Positions 1 to 7,764 of a DNA stretch of 11,805 nucleotides are shown piece by piece; the first letter of the stretch is position 1, and the number at the start of each line of letters is the position of its first letter. This stretch comes from Actinomycetota bacterium (GTDB lineage: Bacteria; Actinomycetota; Actinomycetes; Nanopelagicales; Nanopelagicaceae), in contig JAPOJL010000018.1 of assembly GCA_029978425.1 (NCBI GenBank), positions 1 through 11,805 of the forward strand. The letters run 5' to 3'. A model generated the notes under the pieces. The model saw only the letters and a list, made by a program, of their open reading frames with translations. It ran no database searches and was not told the DNA's origin. The position numbers and the translations under genes were made by a program.

Positions 1-480
1 CCACGCACCATCACTCTGCAAACAAATTGCGGTGAGATCGTCATCCAGACATACGCTAGACAAGCTCCAATTACGATTACTGTGATGTCAGCCCTGGCTA
101 ATGGCGGTTATTTCAACCGCACGCTCTGTCACCGCTTAACCACTGAAGGAATTTTTGTTCTGCAATGTGGAGATCCCACTGCCACCGGAAGTGGTGGCCC
201 TGATTTCCGTTATCGCGACGAGAATCTTCCCGCAGCAGGAAATTCGAATTACCCTGAAGGTGTAGTTGCTATGGCTAATTCAGGCCCCAACACCAATGGC
301 AGCCAATTCTTCTTGGTCTATAAAGACACCACGCTTGGACCTAATTACACGATTTGGGGTCGAATTGTTTCGGGGTTAGAGATTGTTAAATATATTGCCG
401 AAGGTGGCGTCAAAGATGGCTCGACTGATGGGACTCCACTACGCACAATTTCTATCGATAAAGCCTCAGCCGGTAGCTGA
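1..480 (+). CDS. Cyclophilin-type peptidyl-prolyl cis-trans isomerase (3' part)
   Basis: This is the C-terminal part of a cyclophilin, which catalyses cis-trans isomerisation of peptide bonds before proline. The frame is open from base 1 to the TGA at 478-480, so the true start lies upstream of the window; the ATG at 82 is internal, because the family beta strand TNCGEIVIQTY precedes it. Visible cyclophilin motifs are CHRL, GIFVLQCGDPTATGSGGP, MANSGPNTNGSQFF and YTIWGRIVSG. By alignment to human CypA from memory, the catalytic Arg (in CHRL) and the Phe and Gln of GIFVLQ are kept, while CypA Trp121 and His126 are replaced by Leu and Tyr. Many actinobacterial relatives are membrane-anchored or lipoproteins, but the N-terminus needed to tell is missing. 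The stop lies 2 bases from that of the convergent deacetylase, with no terminator between them. Confidence 0.93.
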   Translation, partial: PRTITLQTNCGEIVIQTYARQAPITITVMSALANGGYFNRTLCHRLTTEGIFVLQCGDPTATGSGGPDFRYRDENLPAAGNSNYPEGVVAMANSGPNTNGSQFFLVYKDTTLGPNYTIWGRIVSGLEIVKYIAEGGVKDGSTDGTPLRTISIDKASAGS

Positions 481-482
481 GA

Positions 483-1205
483 TTAATCAGTACTGATAAC
501 TTTAAAGATTTCTGCCACTCGACCTTGAGTTAAACCGTTTGCTTCGGCATTTCGCTCGCACCAGGAGCGGACCATGTTTTCTAACTCTTTATTATGGGCA
601 GTCTGGCTTACGTGAGCATGTAAAGCGGCCATCTTCTTGGAGAAAGTTTCAGTGATATCAACGAAGTGATTGGGTGTTGGAGAGCCCGTGATCCAGACTT
701 CCCGCACTCGCCAAGGTTCTAATCCAGCAGCCTTTAGTTCAGGAAATGCAAAAGGATTTCTAGCATCGGGGTACACAGCTTGGATTGCAGTTTCACCTGC
801 GGCAAGGTGGTCTGGATGGCTGGAATAAATCCGCTCCCAATTTCGCTCTGGAGATTGCACAACCATACGATCAGGTTTTGCAATACGAATTGCTTTCACA
901 ATCTCTTTTCTTAGTTCAATGGAGGGCATAAGCCAGCCATCGCGATAATTCAAGTAAGTGATCTGCGTGACGCCAAGTGCTTTACCTGCATCGCGTTGTT
1001 CTTGTTGGCGAACTTTTGCCATATCTTCGACAGGAATTCCAGATTCTTCGCCACCTTGATCTCCGTTAGTGATGATGCAATAGGAGACTTCAATTCCTTG
1101 TGATGTCCATTGTGCAATGGTGCCGCCAGCGCCGAAATCACAATCATCAGGATGGGCCATTACAACGAGTACGCGCTTAATTTCTGAATCGGGGAGCGGA
1201 GTCAC
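483..1205 (-). CDS. PIG-L/LmbE-family zinc-dependent deacetylase
   Basis: A 240-residue protein of the PIG-L/LmbE fold, a family that removes acetyl groups from N-acetylglucosamine-type substrates (for example MshB and Mca in mycothiol metabolism). The zinc-binding motif AHPDD is at residues 17-21, and the second metal-ligand motif HPDH is at about 130-133. A Cys follows AHPDD where MshB has Glu. The protein is shorter than MshB (about 300 residues), so I do not call it mshB; the substrate is unknown. It starts with GTG at 1205. No well-spaced Shine-Dalgarno site precedes this start, but a TAGGAT hexamer ends 6 bases before it, suggesting a leaderless transcript. The gene is divergent from pcrA (23 bases apart) and convergent with the cyclophilin gene. 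Confidence 0.88.
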   Translation of the reverse strand: MTPLPDSEIKRVLVVMAHPDDCDFGAGGTIAQWTSQGIEVSYCIITNGDQGGEESGIPVEDMAKVRQQEQRDAGKALGVTQITYLNYRDGWLMPSIELRKEIVKAIRIAKPDRMVVQSPERNWERIYSSHPDHLAAGETAIQAVYPDARNPFAFPELKAAGLEPWRVREVWITGSPTPNHFVDITETFSKKMAALHAHVSQTAHNKELENMVRSWCERNAEANGLTQGRVAEIFKVISTD

Positions 1206-1211
1206 CTGCCT

Positions 1212-1217
1212 ATCCTA
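1212..1217 (-). promoter_or_regulatory. Putative -10 element of the deacetylase gene
   Basis: On the minus strand the hexamer TAGGAT (1217 down to 1212) is followed by 6 bases and then the GTG start, which fits a leaderless actinobacterial promoter (TANNNT -10). No convincing -35 hexamer is visible. The element shares its TA step with the pcrA -10 element on the other strand. This is a motif-based inference. Confidence 0.5.
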
Positions 1218-1221
1218 GACT
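1216..1221 (+). promoter_or_regulatory. Putative -10 element of pcrA
   Basis: TAGACT is followed by exactly 7 bases and the pcrA ATG at 1229, with no Shine-Dalgarno site, so the message probably begins at or very near the start codon. The same hexamer with the same spacing precedes folD. A second possible -10 (TATCCT, 1211-1216) lies just upstream. No clear -35 element is seen. Confidence 0.55.
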
Positions 1222-1228
1222 TCTCGCC

Positions 1229-3460
1229 ATGTCGGCGCGTTCAAACAAATCTTTACTTGATGGGTTAAACCCCCAACAAAGCGCTGCTGTCTCACATAGC
1301 GGTGGCCCACTCCTTGTTGTTGCAGGAGCTGGATCAGGTAAGACGCGAGTATTAACGCGACGGATTGCGTATCTCATGGCAGAACGCGGAGTCCAGCCTT
1401 TTGAGATTCTTGCGATTACTTTTACAAATAAAGCCGCTGGCGAAATGAAAGAGCGCGTTGCGAGTCTGGTTGGAAATCGCGCCAAGATTATGTGGGTCTC
1501 CACCTTTCACTCAGCATGCGTCCGCATTCTTCGACAAGAAGCGGTCCGCTTGGGTTTCTCAACTACCTTTTCCATCTACGACCAAGCCGATAGTTTGCGA
1601 CTTGTAACTCTTGTCATGAGAGACCTCAATCTTGATCCCAAGCGCTACAACCCACGTGGCATTGCATCAGTCATTTCAAATGCTAAAAACGAATTATTAG
1701 GTCCCGCTGACTATCGCAACGCCACCCAGAATAGTTTTGAGGAGGTTGTAGCCGAGGTGTATGCGATCTACCAACAGCGTTTAACGTCTGCTAATGCGAT
1801 GGATTTCGATGATCTGATTATGAAAACGGTCGAAGTGTTACAGAAATACCCAGAAGCGCGAGCGCGTTATCGTCATCGCTTTAAACATATTTTGGTGGAT
1901 GAATATCAGGACACAAACCATGCCCAATACATATTGATTCGCGAACTCGTCGGAACCGATCGTGAGGGAATCCCTGCTGCAGAATTGTGCGTTGTTGGTG
2001 ATGCAGACCAATCCATCTATGGCTTTCGTGGCGCCACAATCCGAAACATCATGCAATTTGAAGAGGATTATCCCGACGCCACCACAATTCTCCTCGAACA
2101 GAACTATCGCTCCACTCAGAACATTCTGAGCGCTGCAAACGCAGTCATCTCTCTTAATGAAGATCGCAAAGAGAAGAATCTCTGGTCAGAAGCCGGCAGT
2201 GGCCCAAAGATCATCGGATTCGTTGCAGAGAATGAACATCACGAAGCCGAATTTGTCCGCGATGAACTTTTCCGTCTTCAACGTGAAGGCCTCTCTAACT
2301 TTGGTGATACTGCGATTTTCTATCGCACCAACGCTCAGTCTCGTGTCTTTGAAGAAGTCTTTATGCGCGCAACCATTCCCTACAAAGTTGTCGGCGGAGT
2401 GCGTTTCTACGAACGGAAAGAAGTGAAGGATTTGCTCGCTTACCTTCGTGTGATTGTTAACCCCGATGATGAAGTTTCGATGCGTCGCATCATCAATACC
2501 CCAAAACGTGGGATCGGAGATCGTGCGCTCGACAATATTGATGATCTCGCAAAAAGCGAAGGACTCTCTTTCTGGCAGGCTCTTAATCGTGCGAGTGAAG
2601 CGGGCCTCACTCCTAAGACCGCTACTTCAATATCTCAATTTGTTTCGATGATTAGCGCGTTACGTGTTCTGGTGGAAGCAAAACGCCCACCTTCAACAAT
2701 TGCTGCTGCCGCCCTTGAACAATCTGGGCTCCTTGATGAACTCCGCGATAGCCATGATCCCCAAGATGAAGTGCGCGTTGAAAACTTAGAAGAACTTGTC
2801 GCTGTTGCAGAGGAATATGAAGAGCGTGAGGTCGATGAGGGCGAAGAGATCTCACTCTCAGGATTTCTCGAAGATGTAGCGCTCGTCGCCGATGCTGATG
2901 AGATTCCTGAAGGCGAAGATCACGGCGGTGTTGTAACTCTTATGACGCTTCACACCGCAAAAGGTTTGGAGTTTCCTACAGTATTTCTCTCTGGAATGGA
3001 GGAAGGCGTTTTTCCTCACTCACGAACTCTTGGCGAAAAGAAAGAATTAGAAGAGGAGCGACGTTTGGCGTATGTAGGACTTACGCGCGCCCAACAACGA
3101 CTCTACTTATCACGTGCTGAGTATCGATCGTCATGGGGTGCGCCAAATTACAATCCGCCATCTCGATTCTTAGATGAAATTCCAGAAACTCTTATTGATT
3201 GGAATAAGAGCGAAAGTGGATTTGCTACCCCGCCAATCACTCGCAAGAAATTTGCTCCACCACCACTACCGAAAGCGACCGGTAAGCAAACCCAAACTCT
3301 TGCACTTGAGATTGGTGATCGCGTCTCTCATGACACCTTTGGCCTTGGTACTGTGATTGCAGTCTCAGGATCAGGGGATAAAGCAGAAGCCACAATTAAC
3401 TTCGGTAGCTATGGAGATAAGCGATTGTTGCTCCGTTATGCGCCAGTAGATAAGTTATGA
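1229..3460 (+). CDS. pcrA: ATP-dependent DNA helicase PcrA/UvrD1 (superfamily 1A)
   Basis: A 743-residue 3'-5' SF1A helicase that acts in nucleotide-excision repair and in clearing proteins and RNA polymerase from DNA. Motifs appear in order: Q motif NPQQ near residue 14; Walker A AGSGKT at 34-39; motif Ia FTNKAAGEM at 65-73; Walker B DEYQD at 224-228; motif III VVGDADQSIYGFRGA at 255-269; motif IV QNYRST at 291-296; motif V TLHTAKGLEF near 573; motif VI EEERRLAYVGLTRA near 610-625. The tail from about 690 (GDRVSHDTFGLGTV) resembles the Tudor-like RNA-polymerase-binding domain of PcrA/UvrD1. The length is close to that of M. tuberculosis UvrD1. The gene opens the plus-strand block and ends 3 bases before sucC, an adjacency partly shared with mycobacteria. 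Confidence 0.97.
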   Translation: MSARSNKSLLDGLNPQQSAAVSHSGGPLLVVAGAGSGKTRVLTRRIAYLMAERGVQPFEILAITFTNKAAGEMKERVASLVGNRAKIMWVSTFHSACVRILRQEAVRLGFSTTFSIYDQADSLRLVTLVMRDLNLDPKRYNPRGIASVISNAKNELLGPADYRNATQNSFEEVVAEVYAIYQQRLTSANAMDFDDLIMKTVEVLQKYPEARARYRHRFKHILVDEYQDTNHAQYILIRELVGTDREGIPAAELCVVGDADQSIYGFRGATIRNIMQFEEDYPDATTILLEQNYRSTQNILSAANAVISLNEDRKEKNLWSEAGSGPKIIGFVAENEHHEAEFVRDELFRLQREGLSNFGDTAIFYRTNAQSRVFEEVFMRATIPYKVVGGVRFYERKEVKDLLAYLRVIVNPDDEVSMRRIINTPKRGIGDRALDNIDDLAKSEGLSFWQALNRASEAGLTPKTATSISQFVSMISALRVLVEAKRPPSTIAAAALEQSGLLDELRDSHDPQDEVRVENLEELVAVAEEYEEREVDEGEEISLSGFLEDVALVADADEIPEGEDHGGVVTLMTLHTAKGLEFPTVFLSGMEEGVFPHSRTLGEKKELEEERRLAYVGLTRAQQRLYLSRAEYRSSWGAPNYNPPSRFLDEIPETLIDWNKSESGFATPPITRKKFAPPPLPKATGKQTQTLALEIGDRVSHDTFGLGTVIAVSGSGDKAEATINFGSYGDKRLLLRYAPVDKL
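3428..3456 (+). promoter_or_regulatory. Possible internal promoter for sucCD inside the pcrA 3' end
   Basis: TTGCTC (3428-3433) is separated by 17 bases from TAAGTT (3451-3456), which is followed by exactly 7 bases and the sucC ATG at 3464. That geometry matches the leaderless starts proposed for pcrA, folD and mdh. The element lies in the last codons of pcrA, whose stop falls between the hexamer and the sucC start. There is no Shine-Dalgarno site for sucC. The match could be chance, and sucC could also be read from the pcrA message. Confidence 0.38.
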
Positions 3461-3463
3461 CCC

Positions 3464-4627
3464 ATGGACCTTTTTGAATATCAAGCGCGCGATCTATTCG
3501 AAGCACATGGGGTCCCAGTCCTCGCAGGTGCTGTTGCCACAACACCTGAAGAAGCTCAAAGAGCAGCTGAGAAAATTGGTGGCAAGGTAGTTGTAAAAGC
3601 TCAAGTAAAAATTGGCGGCCGCGGTAAAGCTGGTGGCGTGAAACTGGCAGAAAATCCCGCCGATACTTTTGAGAAAGCCAAAGCAATTCTTGGCATGGAT
3701 ATCAAAGGCCACACAGTTCACAAAGTCATGATTGCTGCAGCAGCGCCTATTGAAAGTGAGTATTACTTAGCAATTCTCCTTGATCGCGCTGCTCGATCAT
3801 TTCTTGTTATGGCATCAGTTTCAGGTGGAATGGATATTGAAGAAGTTGCCCACAAGACCCCTGAGAAACTAGCAAAAGTGCATATTGATCCTAATGATGG
3901 AATCTCTCAAGACAAAGCGCTCGACATTGTCCGCAAAGGCGGCTTTCCATCTGATGTCGAAAAAGGCGTTGCCGATGTTTTAGTCACGCTCTGGAAAACT
4001 TTCCAGAGTTCTGATGCCACACTCGTTGAAGTAAATCCACTAGTTAAGACCGCTGATGGTCGCATCATTGCTCTCGATGGAAAAGTTACTCTGGACGATA
4101 ACGCTGCTTTCCGTCACCCAGACCATGAAGCTCTTATTGATCATGCCGCTACTAATCCACTGGAAGCACTTGCCAAAGAAAAAGACTTGAATTACGTAAA
4201 ACTTGATGGCGAAGTCGGCGTCATTGGAAATGGTGCCGGACTTGTCATGAGCACCCTTGATGTCGTTGCTTATGCAGGCGAGAAGTTTGGTGGGGTAAAA
4301 CCAGCTAACTTCCTTGATATTGGCGGTGGCGCCTCTGCCCAAGTTATGGCCGATGGCCTTTCGATCATTCTTGGTGATCCTGCCGTGAAATCAGTCTTTG
4401 TAAATGTCTTTGGTGGAATCACTGCATGTGATGCCGTTGCAAATGGAATCGTCCAAGCGCTCACCATGCTTGGAGACAAAGCGACCAAGCCGATTGTGGT
4501 TCGCCTCGATGGAAATAACGTTCTTGAGGGCCGAAGAATTCTTAATGAAGCAAACCATCCACTAGTCCAACAACTCGACACCATGGATGGAGCAGCTGCA
4601 AAAGCTGCAGAATTGGCGGCGAAATAA
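3464..4627 (+). CDS. sucC: Succinyl-CoA synthetase (ADP/GDP-forming) beta subunit
   Basis: A 387-residue ATP-grasp subunit of succinyl-CoA ligase, which converts succinyl-CoA to succinate with substrate-level nucleotide phosphorylation in the TCA cycle; it works with SucD. The start [19 protein letters not shown] is typical. The nucleotide-binding region [19 protein letters not shown] is at about 42-60, VEVNPLV at about 188-194, and the C-terminal ligase domain shows [12 protein letters not shown] and [10 protein letters not shown]. The length is normal for the family. The ATG lies 3 bases after the pcrA stop and the gene ends 1 base before sucD, so translational coupling through the pair is likely. 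Nucleotide preference (ATP or GTP) cannot be judged by eye. Confidence 0.97.
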   Translation: MDLFEYQARDLFEAHGVPVLAGAVATTPEEAQRAAEKIGGKVVVKAQVKIGGRGKAGGVKLAENPADTFEKAKAILGMDIKGHTVHKVMIAAAAPIESEYYLAILLDRAARSFLVMASVSGGMDIEEVAHKTPEKLAKVHIDPNDGISQDKALDIVRKGGFPSDVEKGVADVLVTLWKTFQSSDATLVEVNPLVKTADGRIIALDGKVTLDDNAAFRHPDHEALIDHAATNPLEALAKEKDLNYVKLDGEVGVIGNGAGLVMSTLDVVAYAGEKFGGVKPANFLDIGGGASAQVMADGLSIILGDPAVKSVFVNVFGGITACDAVANGIVQALTMLGDKATKPIVVRLDGNNVLEGRRILNEANHPLVQQLDTMDGAAAKAAELAAK

Positions 4628-4628
4628 C

Positions 4629-5510
4629 ATGGCAATCTTCCTTAACGAAAATACAAAAGTCATTGTTCAAGGAATGACAGGATCTGAAGGCACCAAGCAC
4701 ACCCGTCGCATGATCGCTAGCGGTACAAAGATTGTTGGCGGTGTAACCCCAGGTAAAGGGGGACAGGTTGTAGAGATTGAAGGTACATCTCTCCCCGTCT
4801 TTAACACCGTTGCCGAAGCTGTTGCTGCCACTGGCGCAAATGCATCGGTTATCTTCGTTCCCCCAAAATTCGCAAAGAGCGCTGTCATAGATGCGATTGA
4901 TGCCCACGTTCCTTTGATTGTTGTGATCACTGAAGGAATTCCAGTTCACGACACCGCAAGCTTCTTTGCTTACGCCCAAAAAATTGGTAAGTCCCGCATC
5001 ATTGGCCCAAACTGTCCAGGTCTTATTAGCCCAGGTAAATCAAATATTGGAATCACACCGGCCGATATCACTGGTCCAGGAAAGATTGGTTTAGTCTCTA
5101 AATCAGGAACGTTGACCTACCAGATGATGTACGAACTCCGCGATATCGGATTTACCACCGCAGTCGGAATTGGTGGCGATCCAGTCATTGGAACCACACA
5201 TATTGATTGCCTCAAAGCATTTCAAGATGATCCCGAAACTGAAGCGATCGTCATGATTGGTGAAATTGGTGGAGATGCTGAAGAGCGCGCCGCAGCTTTT
5301 ATCAAGGAATATGTCACCAAACCTGTTGTTGGTTACGTTGCTGGCTTCACCGCTCCCGAAGGCAAAACCATGGGACATGCGGGTGCGATTGTTTCGGGAT
5401 CATCCGGAACTGCAGAAGCAAAGAAAGTTGCTCTTGAAGCCGCTGGAGTGAGAGTTGGTAAGACTCCAAGCGAAACTGCAACGTTGCTACGTTCGATTCT
5501 TAAAGGCTAA
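4629..5510 (+). CDS. sucD: Succinyl-CoA synthetase alpha subunit
   Basis: A 293-residue alpha subunit that binds CoA and carries the phosphohistidine intermediate. The start at 4629 is chosen because family members begin [18 protein letters not shown]; an in-frame ATG at 4587 would add 14 residues read from within sucC and is unlikely. The CoA-binding Rossmann region includes [11 protein letters not shown] and [20 protein letters not shown] and [10 protein letters not shown] follow. The catalytic histidine is His250 in the motif [10 protein letters not shown], close to His246 of E. coli SucD. Only one base separates it from sucC and there is no clear Shine-Dalgarno site, which points to translational coupling. 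The PerM-like gene follows after 9 bases. Confidence 0.97.
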   Translation: MAIFLNENTKVIVQGMTGSEGTKHTRRMIASGTKIVGGVTPGKGGQVVEIEGTSLPVFNTVAEAVAATGANASVIFVPPKFAKSAVIDAIDAHVPLIVVITEGIPVHDTASFFAYAQKIGKSRIIGPNCPGLISPGKSNIGITPADITGPGKIGLVSKSGTLTYQMMYELRDIGFTTAVGIGGDPVIGTTHIDCLKAFQDDPETEAIVMIGEIGGDAEERAAAFIKEYVTKPVVGYVAGFTAPEGKTMGHAGAIVSGSSGTAEAKKVALEAAGVRVGKTPSETATLLRSILKG

Positions 5511-5519
5511 GAGAGCTCA

Positions 5520-6671
5520 ATGTCTGGAGTGCTGCTTGTTAGTTTTAAGCAAGCAGTTCGTAGCATCACACTCATCCTTCTTCCGCTCTCATTTGTTTCC
5601 CTTGTTGCATGGGCAACCGCAGGTAGCTCCACAGGGAATACCGCCGATCCACTACGCGCAGCGCTCTGGTTCTTTCTGATTGCACATCACATTCCACTAG
5701 ATCTCTCTCTTTCCAATAGCGCTATTTCAGGCACGTTTACTTATTTCCCTATTGGCGCATTACTTATTCCATTTTTGGCGATTCGAAGTGGCTATCGCAA
5801 GATTGTGGAGGAGCATGGTGAATTTGATTCACGAGGAAAAAGAAAGTTGATTCTTGCCCTCTCACTGAGTTATGCGTTGCTTGGAACGATTCTCTCTTTG
5901 CTTGCTACAGGAAGCACTGTTGCGGCGCCTTTCTATCTGGTATTCCCCATCCTCTTTTTCGTTGCTGCTATTTCAGCATTTCTCTCCAGCAATCTACTTC
6001 CAGATCATGGCTTGAAATTTCCGTGGCAGCGCGCCCTAAAAGTTTCTTGGATAGTTCTCGCTGCGCTCATTGGAGTTGGTGGACTGCTCTTCTCCATATC
6101 GTTAGCGTGGCATTTCACAACAGTTCTCCAGCTCACACAAGTTATCGAGCCCGGAATCTTTGGCGGCTTGGCATTTCTCGCAGTTCAAATTCTGTATCTA
6201 CCAAATTTCGCCATTGCGGCTCTGAGTTATCTAGCTGGAAGTGGAGTAGTGATTGGCCAAGGTTCATGGTTATCGCCTTTTGTACATCGCATCGATGAAA
6301 TCCCAGCGATTCCATTATTGGGTGGACTGCCGATTCAAGCTCATCCATATTTAGTTCTTATTGCTGGTCTTTTTATTTCATGTGGTGTTGTCATTGCTCG
6401 ATATAGCGAGAGCATTTACTCCGACCCCGTTGAACAGCGTCGTTTTTATCTGGCTACCGTAATTTTTATCGCGCTCTTGACACTTGCCATAGCGCGGGCA
6501 TCGAGTGGAGAGTTGCTTTCATCGAATCTTCCTTCAGTGGGACCGCAATGGTGGTTGATGCCACTTCTGCTTACCTTTGAGGTTGCGCTCGGAATTGCAC
6601 TGAAAATCTCCTGGCCGATTGTCATAAGGAAGATTCAAGAGTCGCGAAGCTCAATCAAGGAAAGTAGCTAG
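5520..6671 (+). CDS. perM: PerM-like polytopic membrane protein (DUF6350)
   Basis: A 383-residue integral membrane protein with about ten hydrophobic segments (roughly 14-34, 46-61, 74-89, 109-129, 135-156, 174-200, 211-229, 231-247, 276-294, 308-327 and 343-366) and a charged loop at 90-109. The segment [16 protein letters not shown] at 227-242 resembles a conserved stretch of DUF6350 proteins. Position also supports the call: M. tuberculosis perM (Rv0955) lies just downstream of sucCD. Mycobacterial PerM has been linked to persistence and cell division through FtsB; whether that role holds here is inference. A weak GAGAG site lies 4 bases before the ATG, and the gene probably shares a transcript with sucCD. 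The usual mycobacterial followers purN and purH are absent; folD comes next. Confidence 0.8.
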   Translation: MSGVLLVSFKQAVRSITLILLPLSFVSLVAWATAGSSTGNTADPLRAALWFFLIAHHIPLDLSLSNSAISGTFTYFPIGALLIPFLAIRSGYRKIVEEHGEFDSRGKRKLILALSLSYALLGTILSLLATGSTVAAPFYLVFPILFFVAAISAFLSSNLLPDHGLKFPWQRALKVSWIVLAALIGVGGLLFSISLAWHFTTVLQLTQVIEPGIFGGLAFLAVQILYLPNFAIAALSYLAGSGVVIGQGSWLSPFVHRIDEIPAIPLLGGLPIQAHPYLVLIAGLFISCGVVIARYSESIYSDPVEQRRFYLATVIFIALLTLAIARASSGELLSSNLPSVGPQWWLMPLLLTFEVALGIALKISWPIVIRKIQESRSSIKESS

Positions 6672-6683
6672 GACTCTTGCATT

Positions 6684-6689
6684 TAGACT
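6684..6689 (+). promoter_or_regulatory. Putative -10 element of folD (leaderless)
   Basis: TAGACT is followed by exactly 7 bases and the folD ATG at 6697, the same hexamer and spacing as at pcrA. No Shine-Dalgarno sequence is present in the 25-base gap after the PerM-like gene, so folD probably has its own near-leaderless transcript. No clear -35 hexamer is visible. Confidence 0.55.
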
Positions 6690-6696
6690 TAGCGCT

Positions 6697-7533
6697 ATGA
6701 CCCCAGCGCTAATTCTCGATGGCACAGCAACTGCTGCCTCCATCAAATCTGAGATAGCGCAGCGCGTAAAGAAGTTATCTCGCACCCCAGGCCTTGGAAC
6801 GATTCTCGTTGGTGATGATGCAGGCTCACACTCGTATGTCGCAGGAAAACATCGTGATTGTGCAGAAGTGGGCATCAACTCAATCCGAATCGATTTACCT
6901 GCAGATGCTAAGCAAGCAGATGTCATGGCAGCCATTTCTCAACTCAATAATGCTGTTGAGTGCACCGGTTACATCGTGCAACTTCCCCTTCCTTCACAGA
7001 TCGATTCCGAAGCGGTCATCAACGCAATTGACCCCACTAAGGATGCAGATGGCCTCCATCCAATTAATTTAGGAAAGTTAGTTTCAGGTCACTCAGCTCC
7101 ACGTCCATGCACTCCACGTGCAATTGTCGAATTGCTCTCGAGGAATCAGATTTCTCTAAGTGGTAAGAATGTCACAATCATTGGCCGCGGAATTACGGTG
7201 GGACGCCCGTTATCACTTCTTCTATCGAGTAAAGAAGTTAATGCAACGGTGACGACTGTCCACACCGGCACAGCGGATATTGCTGCACATACACGTAACG
7301 CTGACGTTGTCGTAGCAGCGATTGGGAGACCACATTTTCTTCGTGCCGATATGGTGAAGAATGGAGTTGTGGCCATTGATGTGGGAATTACGAGAACCAC
7401 AAGTGGTTTACACGGAGATTTACATCCGGAAGTTTCATCAGTAGCTGCGGCGCTCTCGCCAATGCCTGGGGGAGTTGGCCCCATGACTCGCGCCATGTTG
7501 CTCTCTAATCTTGTTGAGATTGCAGAGCGGTAA
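6697..7533 (+). CDS. folD: Methylenetetrahydrofolate dehydrogenase / methenyl-THF cyclohydrolase
   Basis: A 278-residue bifunctional cytosolic enzyme interconverting 5,10-methylene-, 5,10-methenyl- and 10-formyl-tetrahydrofolate with NADP(+). Catalytic-domain residues can be matched to E. coli FolD: Tyr47 and Lys51 in SYVAGK, Gln95 in YIVQLPLP, and Asp118 in [21 protein letters not shown] follows, then the nucleotide-binding motif [14 protein letters not shown] and the C-terminal DVGI and [17 protein letters not shown] motifs. Length and motif order are normal. The DUF3017 gene follows after 7 bases, as a DUF3017-like gene neighbours folD in mycobacteria. Its product 10-formyl-THF feeds PurN and PurH, whose genes are not in this window. 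Confidence 0.97.
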   Translation: MTPALILDGTATAASIKSEIAQRVKKLSRTPGLGTILVGDDAGSHSYVAGKHRDCAEVGINSIRIDLPADAKQADVMAAISQLNNAVECTGYIVQLPLPSQIDSEAVINAIDPTKDADGLHPINLGKLVSGHSAPRPCTPRAIVELLSRNQISLSGKNVTIIGRGITVGRPLSLLLSSKEVNATVTTVHTGTADIAAHTRNADVVVAAIGRPHFLRADMVKNGVVAIDVGITRTTSGLHGDLHPEVSSVAAALSPMPGGVGPMTRAMLLSNLVEIAER

Positions 7534-7540
7534 ATCGGAG

Positions 7541-7747
7541 ATGAAAAAACTTGCGTATGCATGTGCACTCATTGGATTTCTCCTTGGTATCGCGCTCTCA
7601 GTTCGCTTCGGTGCCCTGGCAATAGCTACGGCCACCGCGCTATTCGTTGCACCGGACTTCAAGGCGATGCGCACCATTGAAAAAGTTATCCCGGTCGCTC
7701 TTATTGTGTCGCTGATAACAGTCGCATTGGCGCTTCCTAGAGGATAG
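7541..7747 (+). CDS. Small DUF3017-like membrane protein
   Basis: A 68-residue hydrophobic protein with probably three membrane segments (about 4-21, 23-38 and 49-65). Its size, hydrophobicity and place directly after folD match the actinobacterial DUF3017 family, whose function is unknown. The ATG at 7541 is preferred: the alternative TTG at 7511 would overlap the folD end and put a polar stretch before the first membrane segment. A GGAG directly abuts the ATG, too close to act as a normal ribosome site, so translation may be coupled to folD, whose stop is 7 bases upstream. The assignment rests on context and hydropathy rather than on recognised motifs. Confidence 0.72.
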   Translation: MKKLAYACALIGFLLGIALSVRFGALAIATATALFVAPDFKAMRTIEKVIPVALIVSLITVALALPRG

Positions 7748-7751
7748 AAGG

Positions 7752-7757
7752 TAGGTT
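7752..7757 (+). promoter_or_regulatory. Putative -10 element of mdh (leaderless)
   Basis: TAGGTT is followed by exactly 7 bases and the mdh ATG at 7765, the same geometry as at pcrA and folD. GAAGG at 7747-7751 is 13 bases from the ATG, too far for an efficient Shine-Dalgarno site. A weak -35-like TTGGCG lies at 7727-7732 with a 19-base spacer. Confidence 0.5.
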
Positions 7758-7764
7758 TCGCGCC

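Noticed and set aside
486..497. 12-base perfect palindrome ATCAGTACTGAT at the convergent ends of the cyclophilin and deacetylase genes
   Set aside because: It lies in the last codons of the deacetylase, has no loop or T-run to act as a terminator, and a single AT-rich palindrome of this size has no clear operator context.
4587..4628. Earlier in-frame ATG giving SucD an extra 14 residues
   Set aside because: The extension is read from within sucC, and SucD proteins begin at the [15 protein letters not shown] segment, so 4629 is the start.
7511..7540. Upstream TTG start for the DUF3017 protein
   Set aside because: It overlaps the folD end and adds a polar stretch before the first membrane segment; the ATG at 7541 fits better.
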